Assembly: GCF_009846865.1 (NCBI RefSeq)
Contig: NZ_WUWN01000004.1
Location: 1 to 64,000 of the forward strand
Direction of reading: 5' to 3'
From: Puerhibacterium puerhi
GTDB lineage: Bacteria; Actinomycetota; Actinomycetes; Actinomycetales; Cellulomonadaceae
Length of the DNA: 64,000 bases
Positions 34,155 through 42,713 of the stretch are shown here, piece after piece. Position 1 is the first letter of the stretch, and each line of letters opens with the position of its first letter. Position numbers and translations under genes: made by a program. The notes under the pieces are model-generated. The model saw only the letters and a program-made list of their open reading frames with translations. It had not been told where the DNA came from and searched no databases.

Positions 34155-35621
34155 ATGACCGACGTCCTCGACGCCCTGGCCGCCGCCGTGGCGGCCGCCC
34201 CGGACAGCGCCCCGCTGCGCGTCCACTACGGCAGCCTGCTGCACGACGCCGGCCGCCACGTCGAGGCGGTGGAGCAGGCGAGCGCCGCGCTGCGCCTCGT
34301 CCCCACCGACGGCGACGCGCTCGCGCTGCTCACCCGCGCGACGACGGCGCTGCAGGCGGCAGCCGTGCCGACCGAGGCGCCGACCGAGGCGCCCGCGGGG
34401 CCCACGGAGGTCGTCGAGCAGGCCATCGAGCAGGTGGCCGAGCAAGTCGCCGACGAGGTCGTCGAGGACCTGGCCGAGCCGCTCGAGCCCTTCGCGACCG
34501 TCGAGCCGCTCGACGCCCCGGACACGGTCGAGGGCGCCGCCGTCGAGGCCGCCGACCAGGCCGACGTCGAGACCGACGTCGAGACCGACACCGAGGCCGA
34601 CATCGAGGCCTCCGTCGACTGGAAGGCCCTCGAGGCGGAGGTCGGCATCGACGTGCCGCCCCCGTTCGTCGCGCCGGAGCGGGCGGACGACGCCCCGCTC
34701 GTCCCGGCGCGCGACGACGAGCCCGGCGACGGCGCGGACCTGCTCGACGTGGCGCACGAGACGGTGACGCTCGACGACGTCGGCGGTCTCGAGCCGGTCA
34801 AGCAGCGCATCCGCGAGGCGTTCCTGGAGCCGATGCGCAACCCGGCGATCGCCAAGGCGTTCGGCAAGTCGTTGCGCGGCGGCCTGCTGCTGTACGGCCC
34901 GCCCGGCACCGGCAAGACGTTCCTGGCCCGCGCCGTGGCCGGCGAGCTCGGCGCGCGGTTCCTCACCGTGACGCTGGCCGACATCCTCGACCGCTACCTC
35001 GGCGAGAGCGAGCAGAACCTGCACGCGCTGTTCCAGCGGGCGCGCCAGCTCGCCCCGGCGGTGCTGTTCCTCGACGAGGTCGACGCCATCGGCGGCAAGC
35101 GGTCGCAGTACTCGGGCTCGGGCGGCATGCGCACCGTGGTCAACCAGCTCCTGCAGGAGATGGACGGCATGGGAGCGGACAACGACGGGCTGTTCGTGCT
35201 CGGCGCCACCAACCACCCGTGGGACGTGGACACCGCGCTGCTGCGGCCCGGCCGGTTCGACCGCGTCGTGCTGGTGCTGCCGCCGGACGCCCCGGCGCGC
35301 GAGGCGATCCTGCGCCACCACCTGCGCGGCCGCCCCCTGGCCGGCATCGACCTGGGCGAGCTCGTCGACCGGACCGACGGGTTCTCCGGCGCGGACCTGG
35401 AGCACCTGGCGGCGTCGGCGGCCGAGAAGGCGATGATGGACTCGATCGCCACCGGCGAGGTCCGAGCCATCACGATGGACGACCTGCGCGCCGCGCTGCG
35501 CGAGGTGCGCCCCTCCACGACCGCGTGGCTGCAGTCGGCGCGCAACGTGGTGCAGTTCGCCAACAACGATGGCCGGTACGACGACCTGGCGGCCTACCTG
35601 CGCAGCCGCCGCATGCTGTGA
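34155..35621 (+). CDS. AAA+ ATPase with N-terminal TPR and acidic linker
   Basis: Predicted AAA+ remodelling ATPase of 488 residues. A TPR-like start (about 18-65, LRVHYGSLLHDAGRHVEAVE) is followed by a strongly acidic, Val/Glu-rich linker (about 75-200). The classical AAA domain has Walker A GPPGTGKT at 248-255, Walker B LFLDEVDA near 305, sensor 1 GATNHP and arginine finger region RPGRFDR, closest to VPS4/katanin/FtsH-type modules, but no protease domain. ATG 34155 follows CGGAG. It overlaps the next gene by 4 bp (GTGA). The partner and substrate are unknown; the pair looks like one functional unit. Confidence 0.88.
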   Translation: MTDVLDALAAAVAAAPDSAPLRVHYGSLLHDAGRHVEAVEQASAALRLVPTDGDALALLTRATTALQAAAVPTEAPTEAPAGPTEVVEQAIEQVAEQVADEVVEDLAEPLEPFATVEPLDAPDTVEGAAVEAADQADVETDVETDTEADIEASVDWKALEAEVGIDVPPPFVAPERADDAPLVPARDDEPGDGADLLDVAHETVTLDDVGGLEPVKQRIREAFLEPMRNPAIAKAFGKSLRGGLLLYGPPGTGKTFLARAVAGELGARFLTVTLADILDRYLGESEQNLHALFQRARQLAPAVLFLDEVDAIGGKRSQYSGSGGMRTVVNQLLQEMDGMGADNDGLFVLGATNHPWDVDTALLRPGRFDRVVLVLPPDAPAREAILRHHLRGRPLAGIDLGELVDRTDGFSGADLEHLAASAAEKAMMDSIATGEVRAITMDDLRAALREVRPSTTAWLQSARNVVQFANNDGRYDDLAAYLRSRRML

Positions 35622-37351
35622 GCGCCCCCGGCGCCGGTGCGGTCGGCGGTGCCGCGGGCGCTCCCGCGGCCGGCGGCCCCGCCGTCGACGCCGAGGGCGT
35701 CGTCCGCCGCGCCCGCCTGCTGGCCGAGGCCGGGCGCGTCGAGCGCGCCGTGGAGCTGGTCGACGAGGCGCTCGGGCAGGAGCCCGACAGCGGGTACCTG
35801 CTGATCGCCGCGGCCTCGCTGCGCCTGCAGACGGGCCGCCCGCGCGAGGCGCGCGAGATCCTCGAGGCGGTCACGGCCGTGGCGCCCGAGCTGCCCGGCC
35901 CGCTGTACCTCCTGTCGCGGGCGCGGCAGGAGACGGGCGACCTCGACGGCGCCCGCGCGAGCATCGCGGCGGCGCTCGAGCTGGACCCGTCCGACGCGGT
36001 CTACCACCTGCAGCTCGCCGACGTCGTCCTCGACGCCCGGCCCCGCCGCAAGGACAAGGCGCTGGCGCGCGAGCGCATCGCGTCGGCCCGGGAGCTGGCG
36101 CCCGAGGACCCGGACGTGCTGCTGGAGTGCGCGCGCCTGCGGATGCGGCTCGGCGACGGCCTCCAGGCCCTGCAGCACGTGCTGCAGGGCCTGGAGGTGG
36201 CCCCGGAGCACGAGGGGCTGCGGTACGCCGAGGCGCAGCTGCGGCCCGACGACGCCGCCCGCGCCCGCGGCCTGGGCGACGTGCTCGCGGCCAACCCGGC
36301 GCACACCGAGGCCGCCTATTGGCTGCACGTCAGCGCCGTGCAACGGCTCATGCACATCGCGGACGCGCCGGTGTGGACCGGGGTGGTGCTGGCGTGGGCC
36401 ACCACGCTGGCGATGGCGGACGGCTGGTCGCTGGTGGTCACGCTGGTCAGCGCCCTGTGCCTGCTGCGGCTGGCGACGGGCGCGCGCCGGTCGGTCGCGG
36501 TCACGCGCACGATGCCGCCCGGCTATGCGCGGCGGACCGCGACGCACGGCCGCCAGCCGTGGCTGCGCCCCCTCCTCGTCGGCGCGGCGTGGGCGGGGGT
36601 CGTGGCGGTTGCCGTCGCGCTGCTGTTCGTGCGCGACGCCGTGGCGGTGCGCTGGGTGCTCGTCGCGCTCACCGTGGTCGAGCTGGTCGGCGCCGCGGGC
36701 AGCGCGCTGGTGCTGCGCTCGGTGTGGCGGTCGGCCGGCGCGTCCGGGCTGTACCCGGCGGGCGACGTCGGCGTGCAGCGCGTGGACCGGCTGCGGGTGC
36801 TGGCCCGCTCGGTGCTCACCAAGCGGCTCGTGGTCGCCGCCGCGATGACCCTGGTGGCGCTCGGCTCCGGCCTGCGGACGGGGCGCGGCGACGCGCTGGG
36901 ACCCCTGGCGGTCGGCGCGGGCGGCACGGTCCTCGCCGTCGTCGTGCTGATGTGGGTGCAGCGGCGCACGGTCGCCCGCCTGCGGTCCGACGGCGCGGCG
37001 GGCGGCGGGCGCCCGGCCGGTGCCCACGGCGCGGGCGGCGCCGCCGGGCTCGTGGCGGCCGGCGCTGCCGCGGCGCTGGCCGTGGTCGCCGGGCTGGCCG
37101 CCCTGCCCGTGGGGCCCAACCGGTACGACGCCGACGGCACGTACGCGCTGACCGGCAGCAGCCCGCGCTCGGGCGGCTCGGGGCTCACCGACCGGGAGCG
37201 GCAGCTCATCGAGGACCTGCGGACCCGCGGACCGCAGCCCTACCCCACGCTCGACCTGCCCGAGCTGGACGGCCTGGAGGGGCTGGAGGGGCTGGACCTC
37301 GACGGGGCGGGCGAGCCCGCCGGGCAGCCCACCGCAGAGCCGGTTGGCTAG
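35618..37351 (+). CDS. TPR-repeat membrane protein, partner of the AAA+ ATPase
   Basis: Protein of 577 residues. TPR-like helices fill about 15-240 (ARLLAEAGRVERAVELVDEA, ARASIAAALELDPSDAVYHL), then six or so membrane segments follow (from about 250, 320, 350, 410, 430 and 475). The C-terminus is exported-looking and ends in a Leu/Glu-Gly repeat (LDGLEGLEGLDLDGAGEPAG). GTG 35618 overlaps the ATPase stop. I infer that the ATPase is held at the membrane through TPR contacts. I do not recognise a named system. Its stop TAG is part of the next gene's -10 box. Confidence 0.82.
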   Translation: MSAPGAGAVGGAAGAPAAGGPAVDAEGVVRRARLLAEAGRVERAVELVDEALGQEPDSGYLLIAAASLRLQTGRPREAREILEAVTAVAPELPGPLYLLSRARQETGDLDGARASIAAALELDPSDAVYHLQLADVVLDARPRRKDKALARERIASARELAPEDPDVLLECARLRMRLGDGLQALQHVLQGLEVAPEHEGLRYAEAQLRPDDAARARGLGDVLAANPAHTEAAYWLHVSAVQRLMHIADAPVWTGVVLAWATTLAMADGWSLVVTLVSALCLLRLATGARRSVAVTRTMPPGYARRTATHGRQPWLRPLLVGAAWAGVVAVAVALLFVRDAVAVRWVLVALTVVELVGAAGSALVLRSVWRSAGASGLYPAGDVGVQRVDRLRVLARSVLTKRLVVAAAMTLVALGSGLRTGRGDALGPLAVGAGGTVLAVVVLMWVQRRTVARLRSDGAAGGGRPAGAHGAGGAAGLVAAGAAAALAVVAGLAALPVGPNRYDADGTYALTGSSPRSGGSGLTDRERQLIEDLRTRGPQPYPTLDLPELDGLEGLEGLDLDGAGEPAGQPTAEPVG

Positions 37352-37354
37352 GGT
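37349..37354 (+). promoter_or_regulatory. Leaderless -10 (TAGGGT) inside the upstream stop codon
   Basis: TAGGGT starts with the TAG stop of the TPR membrane protein (37349-37351) and stands 7 bp before GTG 37362. Confidence 0.5.
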
Positions 37355-37361
37355 GTGCGGC

Positions 37362-37664
37362 GTGACCTTCGCGAACGTGGGGACGCTCGGCGCCGTCGCC
37401 GGGAAGCGGGACGAGCTCGTCGCCCATCTGACCCGCCGCAGCACCGCCCTGGGCGAGGCCGGCTGCCTCGCCTACGAGGTCGGCGCCAACGACGACGACC
37501 CGGACACCGTCTACGTGGTCGAGCTGTGGGAGAGCGCCGAGGCGCACCGGGCGTCGCTCGCGCTGCCCGAGGTGCAGGCGTCGATCGCCGCCGCGCGCCC
37601 GCTGCTGTCCGGCCAGTTCGGCGGGTTCCGCTTCGACGTCGTCGGGTCGCCGCTGCGGGACTGA
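37362..37664 (+). CDS. Antibiotic biosynthesis monooxygenase (ABM)-domain protein
   Basis: Dimeric alpha/beta-barrel protein of 100 residues of the YgiN/ABM type, which oxidise quinols or similar aromatics without a cofactor. VTFANVGTLGAVAGKRDELV starts the first strand and helix, CLAYEVGANDDDPDTVYVVE and LWESAEAHRASLALPEV follow in the family order. GTG 37362 is set by the -10 box 7 bp upstream; upstream in-frame starts would read into that promoter. Substrate unknown. Confidence 0.88.
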   Translation: MTFANVGTLGAVAGKRDELVAHLTRRSTALGEAGCLAYEVGANDDDPDTVYVVELWESAEAHRASLALPEVQASIAAARPLLSGQFGGFRFDVVGSPLRD

Positions 37665-37708
37665 GCGGCGACGGCGACTGAGCGGCGCGGTCGCGCGCCG
37701 TCGCGGCC

Positions 37709-38308
37709 CTAGCTGACGACGATCCGGGCGAACCGCGCCGTCGTGGTGCCGGTGTTGACGTACGCGTACTGCTGCGCGCTCGAGCAGACGCTGTGCTGGC
37801 CGGCCTCGAGGTCGGTGTGGCCGCCCTCCTGCTCGATCCGGACGCTGCCCTCGGTGACCAGCACCATCTCGTGCCAGCCGTCCGGGTCCGGCTGGGCGTC
37901 GTACCGGTCCCCCGCGCCGAGCGTCCAGACCCACAGCTGCGCCTCCTGGCGCGCCGGCACCGAGGCACGCAGCACGCCGACGCTGTCGGCGCTCGACCCG
38001 CGCCAGGCCACCTCGTGGAGGTCGAGGTGCGACGCCGCCGGCGCCGCGACGAGGTCGACGAAGGTCACGCCCAGCGCCTCGGCCAGCCGGTCCAGGCCGG
38101 ACAGGCTGATGTTCGCCTCCCCCGCCTCGAGCTTGATGATCGTGCGCCGGCTGACGCCCGACCGCTCCGCCAGGGCTGCCTGGCTCAGCCCCGCCGCGCC
38201 GCGGTGCCGCCGCAGGTTCGCGCCCACGTGGGCGAGCACGTCGGACGCCGGGGCGTGCGCGGGGTGGGCGGGCTCGGCGGGGTGGGCGACGTCGTCCATG
38301 TGCACCAT
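37709..38308 (-). CDS. XRE-cupin transcriptional regulator
   Basis: Regulator of 199 residues: a Cro/CI helix-turn-helix (about 25-85, LRRHRGAAGLSQAALAERSG, then SRRTIIKLEAGEANISLSGL) joined to a small cupin sensor (about 120-195, DGWHEMVLVTEGSVRIEQEG, then LEAGQHSVCSS). Such proteins often control divergent exporters or amino-acid genes. It faces a DMT exporter. Two dyads of the form GTGCA-N6-TGCAC lie in the gap, one over its own start. ATG 38308 or ATG 38299 may be used. Confidence 0.92.
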   Translation of the reverse strand: MVHMDDVAHPAEPAHPAHAPASDVLAHVGANLRRHRGAAGLSQAALAERSGVSRRTIIKLEAGEANISLSGLDRLAEALGVTFVDLVAAPAASHLDLHEVAWRGSSADSVGVLRASVPARQEAQLWVWTLGAGDRYDAQPDPDGWHEMVLVTEGSVRIEQEGGHTDLEAGQHSVCSSAQQYAYVNTGTTTARFARIVVS

Positions 38309-38315
38309 TCTGCAC
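38300..38315. promoter_or_regulatory. XRE operator 1 (GTGCA-N6-TGCAC)
   Basis: Overlaps the start of the XRE-cupin gene. Same half-sites and spacing as operator 2, centre to centre 25 bp. Confidence 0.6.
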
Positions 38316-38317
38316 TG

Positions 38318-38323
38318 TAGAGT
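38318..38323 (+). promoter_or_regulatory. -10 element (TAGAGT) of the DMT gene
   Basis: TAGAGT lies 8 bp before ATG 38332 and overlaps operator 2 at its edge. Confidence 0.45.
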
Positions 38324-38343
38324 TGTGCAACATGCTGCACAAC
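38322..38343. promoter_or_regulatory. XRE operator 2 (GTTGTGCA-N6-TGCACAAC)
   Basis: Perfect 8-bp arms covering the DMT -10 end and start codon. Binding would shut off the exporter. Confidence 0.7.
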
Positions 38344-39330
38344 CGTCGCCTGCGGATGGGCCGCCCCTCCCGGGAGGAGCTGCTGCTCGTCCTCATCACG
38401 TTCGTCTGGGGCACCACGTTCCTCATCGTGCACGTGGCCATGGGCCACAGCGGGCCGTGGTTCTTCGTCGGGCTGCGGTTCGCCGTGGCGGGTCTGATCA
38501 GCGCAGTGATCTTCCACCGCGCGCTGCGCGGGACGCGCTGGCGCGACGTCGGCGCCGGCGCGTCGATCGGCGCCATGATCTGGCTCGGGTACGGGCTGCA
38601 GACCGTGGGCCTGCAGACGATCAGCAGCAGCACGTCGGCGTTCATCACCGCGCTCTACGTGCCGCTCGTGCCGCTGCTGCAGTGGCTCGTGCTGCGCCGA
38701 CGCCCCTCGCGCACCACGCTCGTGGGCGTGGCGCTGGCGTTCGTGGGCCTGATGCTGCTGGCCGACCCCGGCGCCGTCGGGTTCGGGCTCGGCCCCGGCG
38801 AGGTCGCGACGCTGGTCAGCACCCTGCCCATCGCCGCGGAGATCATCCTCATCAGCCTCTTCGCCGGCAAGGTCGACCTCGGGCGCGTCACGGTGGTGCA
38901 GCTGCTGACCGCCAGCCTGCTGTCGCTAGCCACCATGCCGGCCACGGGCGAGGGTCTGCCGGCGTTCTCCTGGGTCTGGCTCGCCGCCGCCGTCGGCCTC
39001 GGGGCCGCGAGCTGCGCCATCCAGCTGACGATGAACTGGGCGCAGCGCTCGGTCTCCCCCACCCGCGCCACGATCATCTACTCCGGCGAGCCGGTGTGGG
39101 GCGGGATCATCGGCCGCATCGCCGGCGACCGGCTGCCCGCCGTCGCCATCGTCGGTGCCGTGCTCATCGTGGCCGGGTCGCTGGTCAGCGAGCTCAAGCC
39201 GCGCCGGAGCGGGCCGGAGACCGCGGAGCCGGCGCCGCTCGCCGGCGGCCCTGGCGACGGTGCCGCCGACCCGCGGCCTGACGTCCCTGCCGGCACGGCT
39301 CGGACGCCGGAGCCGGCGGTCCCCGCCTGA
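38332..39330 (+). CDS. DMT/EamA-family exporter
   Basis: Drug/metabolite transporter of 332 residues with ten helices in two EamA repeats (about 20-155 and 165-290). LITFVWGTTFLIVHVAM is the typical TM1 and ISSSTSAFITALYVPLVPLL the TM4 signature. The C-terminal 45 residues are Pro/Gly-rich. ATG 38332 fits the TAGAGT promoter; ATG 38356 has no ribosome site. It is divergent from the XRE-cupin regulator and its start lies inside that regulator's operator. Substrate unknown, perhaps an amino acid or amine. Confidence 0.92.
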   Translation: MLHNRRLRMGRPSREELLLVLITFVWGTTFLIVHVAMGHSGPWFFVGLRFAVAGLISAVIFHRALRGTRWRDVGAGASIGAMIWLGYGLQTVGLQTISSSTSAFITALYVPLVPLLQWLVLRRRPSRTTLVGVALAFVGLMLLADPGAVGFGLGPGEVATLVSTLPIAAEIILISLFAGKVDLGRVTVVQLLTASLLSLATMPATGEGLPAFSWVWLAAAVGLGAASCAIQLTMNWAQRSVSPTRATIIYSGEPVWGGIIGRIAGDRLPAVAIVGAVLIVAGSLVSELKPRRSGPETAEPAPLAGGPGDGAADPRPDVPAGTARTPEPAVPA

Positions 39331-39353
39331 GCGCGGGGCCTGCGCCCGCGGGC

Positions 39354-39818
39354 TCAGCCGGCGTCGGGGCCGACGACGACCGCGTGCCACGCGCCCTCGC
39401 GGTCGGCGCCGAAGCCGTCGACCCGCACGCTCGTCGCGTCGGCCACGGGCAACGAGACCTCGTGCTCGTCCGGCCCGCACTGCAGGTCCCTGTGCTCCTC
39501 CGTCGTCGAGGACGACACGCCCGTCACCTCCACGATGAAGCTCACGGTGCCCTCACCGAGGCACGCCAGCCGCACGCCGTCCACCCGCTCCGGGCGGGGG
39601 TAGGTGACGCTGATGCCCTCGTCCGGTCCCGGCTCCGGGTCCGCGGGCCCGACCGGCGCGCTCATGACCCCGAGCGAGACGTCCGCCGCGGCGTCGCGCT
39701 CGCTCATCCAGCGTTGGACCTCGTCGGGGTCCGCTCCCTGCGGGGCGGTGCACGCCGCAGCCCCGAGGGCGAGGAGGAGCACGGCGGCGGCTCGCGGAGC
39801 GACGGTGGCCCGGGTCAT
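39354..39818 (-). CDS. Putative lipoprotein
   Basis: Protein of 154 residues with a lipoprotein signal (AAAVLLLALGAAAC, lipobox LGAAAC with Cys at about 23). The mature part is acidic and Pro-rich, with a possible beta domain (VRLACLGEGTVSFIVEVTGV) and a second cysteine pair candidate (DLQCGPDEHEVSLPV). No family is recognised. ATG 39818 stands 6 bp after TACCAT (39825-39830), a leaderless pattern. Confidence 0.78.
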   Translation of the reverse strand: MTRATVAPRAAAVLLLALGAAACTAPQGADPDEVQRWMSERDAAADVSLGVMSAPVGPADPEPGPDEGISVTYPRPERVDGVRLACLGEGTVSFIVEVTGVSSSTTEEHRDLQCGPDEHEVSLPVADATSVRVDGFGADREGAWHAVVVGPDAG

Positions 39819-39824
39819 GCGGGC

Positions 39825-39830
39825 ATGGTA
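39825..39830 (-). promoter_or_regulatory. Leaderless -10 (TACCAT) of the lipoprotein gene
   Basis: Six bases upstream of ATG 39818 on the minus strand. Confidence 0.45.
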
Positions 39831-39889
39831 GCGGCGCGGGTCGGGCCCCGGCGGCGCGGCGCGCCACGGCCTGCCGCCGCTCCACCTGC

Positions 39890-39895
39890 TAGAAC
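39890..39895 (+). promoter_or_regulatory. Leaderless -10-like TAGAAC
   Basis: Six bases before ATG 39902; last base deviates from T. Confidence 0.35.
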
Positions 39896-39901
39896 TGCCG
39901 C

Positions 39902-40834
39902 ATGACCCACCGGCCGCAGATCGGCGTCGTCCTGCCCCGTGACCTGCCCGCCCCGCGGGTCCTCGAGTACGCCCGCACCGCCGAGCGGCTGGGCTTCGAC
40001 GAGCTGTGGGTGGTGGAGGACCTCGGCTTCCGCGGCGGGCTGGCGCAGGCGACCGCGGCGCTCGGTGCGACCACGCGCATCCGGGTCGGCATCGGCATCC
40101 TGCCCGCCGCCGTGCGGAGCGCCGTCTTCGCCGCGATGGAGATCGCCACGCTCGAGCAGCTGTTCCCGGGGCGCACCGACGTCGGCATCGGCCACGGCAT
40201 GCCGGGCTGGATGCGCCAGGCCGGGGTGTGGCCGCAGCGACCGCTGACCTTCCTGTCGGACTACGTCACCACGGTCCGGGCGCTGCTGAGCGGCGCCGAG
40301 GCCGACGGCGTGCGCCTCGATCCCTCGGCCGTGCCCGCCGCCGTGCCGCCCCTGCTGCTCGGGGTCCGCGGGCCGCGGTCCCTGGCGGCGTCCGGGAAGG
40401 TCGCCGACGGCACCGTGCTCGCCGAGCCGTGCACGCCCGAGTACGCGGCCGCCGCGCTGGCGGCGATCGCGCCGGCCGCCGAGCACCGGCTGGTGGCCTA
40501 CAACATCGGGGCGGTCGACGACGACCCGCGGGCCGCGCTCGCGGCCGCCCGCCCCGGCCTGGAGTGGATCGGCGAGCCGGACTGGGCTCCCCACCTGGCA
40601 CCGCTGCCCTTCGCCGCGGAGCTCGCCGCGCTGCGGGAGCGCTGCGCGACCCGCGAGGAGTTCGTCGCGCAGCTGCCCGACGCGTGGGTCGGCGCCCTCG
40701 CGCTGGCCGGCACGCCGGACCGGGTGCGCGAGCGGATCGGCGAGCTCGGGGCCGCGGGCGTGACCTCCAGCGTCTTCTTCCCCGCGGGGCCGGACCCGCT
40801 CGCGGCGCTCACGGCGCTGGCGCGGGTGCTCTGA
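39902..40834 (+). CDS. LLM-class flavin-dependent oxidoreductase
   Basis: Luciferase-like monooxygenase fold of 310 residues, using F420 or FMN. IGVVLPRDLPAPRVLEYART, GFDELWVVEDLGFRGGL and GIGILPAAVRSAVFAAMEIA are the usual N-terminal strands; GRTDVGIGHGMPGWMRQAGV is the conserved GxGH-like segment, and PPLLLGVRGPRSL comes later. Cofactor and substrate cannot be told, though many actinobacterial members use F420. It is a single gene, convergent with sdaA. Confidence 0.9.
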   Translation: MTHRPQIGVVLPRDLPAPRVLEYARTAERLGFDELWVVEDLGFRGGLAQATAALGATTRIRVGIGILPAAVRSAVFAAMEIATLEQLFPGRTDVGIGHGMPGWMRQAGVWPQRPLTFLSDYVTTVRALLSGAEADGVRLDPSAVPAAVPPLLLGVRGPRSLAASGKVADGTVLAEPCTPEYAAAALAAIAPAAEHRLVAYNIGAVDDDPRAALAAARPGLEWIGEPDWAPHLAPLPFAAELAALRERCATREEFVAQLPDAWVGALALAGTPDRVRERIGELGAAGVTSSVFFPAGPDPLAALTALARVL

Positions 40835-40863
40835 GCGGGCGCGGGTGCTCCGAGCGTCGGCGC

Positions 40864-42219
40864 TCAGCACTCGACGACGTTGACGGCGAGCCCGCCGCGG
40901 CTCGTCTCCTTGTACTTGTCGCTCATGTCGGCCCCGGTCTGACGCATCGTCTCGATCACGGCGTCGAGCGAGACGATGTGCGAGCCGTCGCCGTGCAGCG
41001 CCAGGCGCGCCGCGGTGACCGCCGTCGTCGCGGCGATGGCGTTGCGCTCGATGCACGGCACCTGCACGAGCCCGGCGATCGGGTCGCAGGTGAGCCCCAG
41101 GTGGTGCTCCATCGCGATCTCGGCAGCGTTCTCCACCTGCGCCGGGGTGCCCCCGAGCACCGCGCACAGGCCGGCGGCGGCCATGGCGCACGCCGAGCCC
41201 ACCTCGGCCTGGCACCCGCCCTCGGCGCCCGAGATCGACGCGTTCGCCTTGATCAGCGACCCCACGGCCGCCGCCGTGAGCAGGAAGCTCCGCACCCCCT
41301 CGATCGAGGCGGACGGCTCGGAACGCCAGTAGTGGCGCAGCACGGCGGGCAGGATGCCGGCCGCGCCGTTCGTCGGCGCCGTCACGACGCGGCCGCCGGC
41401 CGCGTTCTCCTCGTTGACGGCGAGCGCGTACACCTGCAGCCAGTCGCCCTCGACGTGGCGCCCCTGCGCCTCGGCGGCCTCGAGGCTCGCCCGCATGGCG
41501 GCCGCGCGCCGGCGCACGCCCAGGCCGCCGGGCAGCGCGCCCTCGGCCGTCAGGCCGGCGTCGACGCAGGCGCGCATGGCGGCCCACACCGCGTCGAGCC
41601 CGGCAACCACGTCCGCCGGGTCGCGGCGCGCGGTCTCCGCCGCCCAGGCGACGTCGGCGATCGACGCCCCGTCGCCGCACAGGGCGAGGAGCTCCGCGGC
41701 CGAGCGGAACACGGGCCCCTCCGACCCGCCGGCCGTCCCGGGCGGCTCCTCGCCCGCACGCCGGACGAACCCGCCGCCGATCGACTCGTACGTCTCGTCG
41801 AGGGCGGGCTCGTCGGAGCCGTCGGCCCACGCGCGCAGGCGCAGGGTGTTCGGGTGGCCGAGGCGCCGCACGCGCGGCGCCAGGACCACGTCGGCGCTGT
41901 CGAACGGCACGGGGACCACCCCGCCGAGCAGCAGCGGCCGACCCGCCGGGTGGCCGGACCACGCGCCGCGCACCGCCGCCGGGTCGCACGTCTCGGGCTC
42001 GAGCCCCGACAGCCCCGCGACCAGGGCGTCCGGCGTCCCGTGACCGAGCCCGGTCGCGGCCAGGGACCCGTACAGCTCGGCGCCGACCCGGGCCGGGCTC
42101 TGCGGCAGCGCGGCCAGCACGCGGCGCGCGAAGTCGGCGCCGGCGCGCATGGGCCCGACCGTGTGCGACGAGGACGGGCCGATCCCGATGGAGAACAGCT
42201 CGAGCGCGGAGACGTACAC
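40864..42219 (-). CDS. sdaA: L-serine ammonia-lyase (iron-sulfur)
   Basis: Single-chain L-serine dehydratase of 451 residues, converting L-serine to pyruvate and ammonia with a 4Fe-4S cluster. The beta domain (about 1-155) begins [20 protein letters not shown] and the alpha domain holds the cluster cysteines ([33 protein letters not shown]); a C-terminal Cys (NVVEC) is typical. Motif order and length are normal. GTG 42219 stands 6 bp after CAGGAT, a leaderless pattern. Confidence 0.96.
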   Translation of the reverse strand: MYVSALELFSIGIGPSSSHTVGPMRAGADFARRVLAALPQSPARVGAELYGSLAATGLGHGTPDALVAGLSGLEPETCDPAAVRGAWSGHPAGRPLLLGGVVPVPFDSADVVLAPRVRRLGHPNTLRLRAWADGSDEPALDETYESIGGGFVRRAGEEPPGTAGGSEGPVFRSAAELLALCGDGASIADVAWAAETARRDPADVVAGLDAVWAAMRACVDAGLTAEGALPGGLGVRRRAAAMRASLEAAEAQGRHVEGDWLQVYALAVNEENAAGGRVVTAPTNGAAGILPAVLRHYWRSEPSASIEGVRSFLLTAAAVGSLIKANASISGAEGGCQAEVGSACAMAAAGLCAVLGGTPAQVENAAEIAMEHHLGLTCDPIAGLVQVPCIERNAIAATTAVTAARLALHGDGSHIVSLDAVIETMRQTGADMSDKYKETSRGGLAVNVVEC

Positions 42220-42225
42220 GCCCTC

Positions 42226-42231
42226 ATCCTG
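42226..42231 (-). promoter_or_regulatory. Possible leaderless -10 (CAGGAT) of sdaA
   Basis: Six bases upstream of GTG 42219 on the minus strand. Confidence 0.35.
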
Positions 42232-42292
42232 GCCCGTCCGCGACGATGTCGCCGCCGCCCCCGCCGCCCTACCCCCGCGGCGGCCGCCTTGC

Positions 42293-42298
42293 TAGCGT
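42293..42298 (+). promoter_or_regulatory. Leaderless -10 (TAGCGT)
   Basis: Seven bases before ATG 42306. Confidence 0.5.
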
Positions 42299-42305
42299 CC
42301 CGGGC

Positions 42306-42695
42306 ATGCGCAGCCGCCACGTCAGCCTGGTGATCGCTCGCTGCCCCGCCGAGGTCTACGCGTTCGCCGCCGACCCGGACAACCTGCCACGGTGGGCCGC
42401 CGGCCTGGCGCAGAGCGAGGTCCGCCGCGACGGCGACCGGCTCGTTGCGCGGTCGCCGATGGGCGAGGTCACCGTCACGTTCACGCCGCGCAACGAGTAC
42501 GGCGTGCTCGACCACGACGTGACCCTGCCCTCCGGCGCGGTCGTCTCCAACCCCCTGCGTGTGCTCGCGCACCCGGAGGGTGCCGAGGTGGTCTTCACGC
42601 TGCGGCAGCTCGACCTGTCCGAGGACGCGTTCGAGCGCGACGCCGCGATGGTCCGCGCGGACCTGGAGCGCCTGCGGTCCCTGCTCGAGGGCTGA
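42306..42695 (+). CDS. SRPBCC (polyketide cyclase-like) protein
   Basis: START-like SRPBCC fold of 129 residues: SLVIARCPAEVYAFAADPDN and LPRWAAGLAQSEVRRDGD begin the helix-grip fold, and the C-terminal helix (DAFERDAAMVRADLERLRSL) closes the cavity. These proteins bind hydrophobic ligands; the ligand here is unknown. The start is fixed by a TAGCGT box 7 bp upstream. It converges on the Imm-5-like gene. Confidence 0.85.
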   Translation: MRSRHVSLVIARCPAEVYAFAADPDNLPRWAAGLAQSEVRRDGDRLVARSPMGEVTVTFTPRNEYGVLDHDVTLPSGAVVSNPLRVLAHPEGAEVVFTLRQLDLSEDAFERDAAMVRADLERLRSLLEG

Positions 42696-42713
42696 CGCCG
42701 CGGCGGCCGCCGC

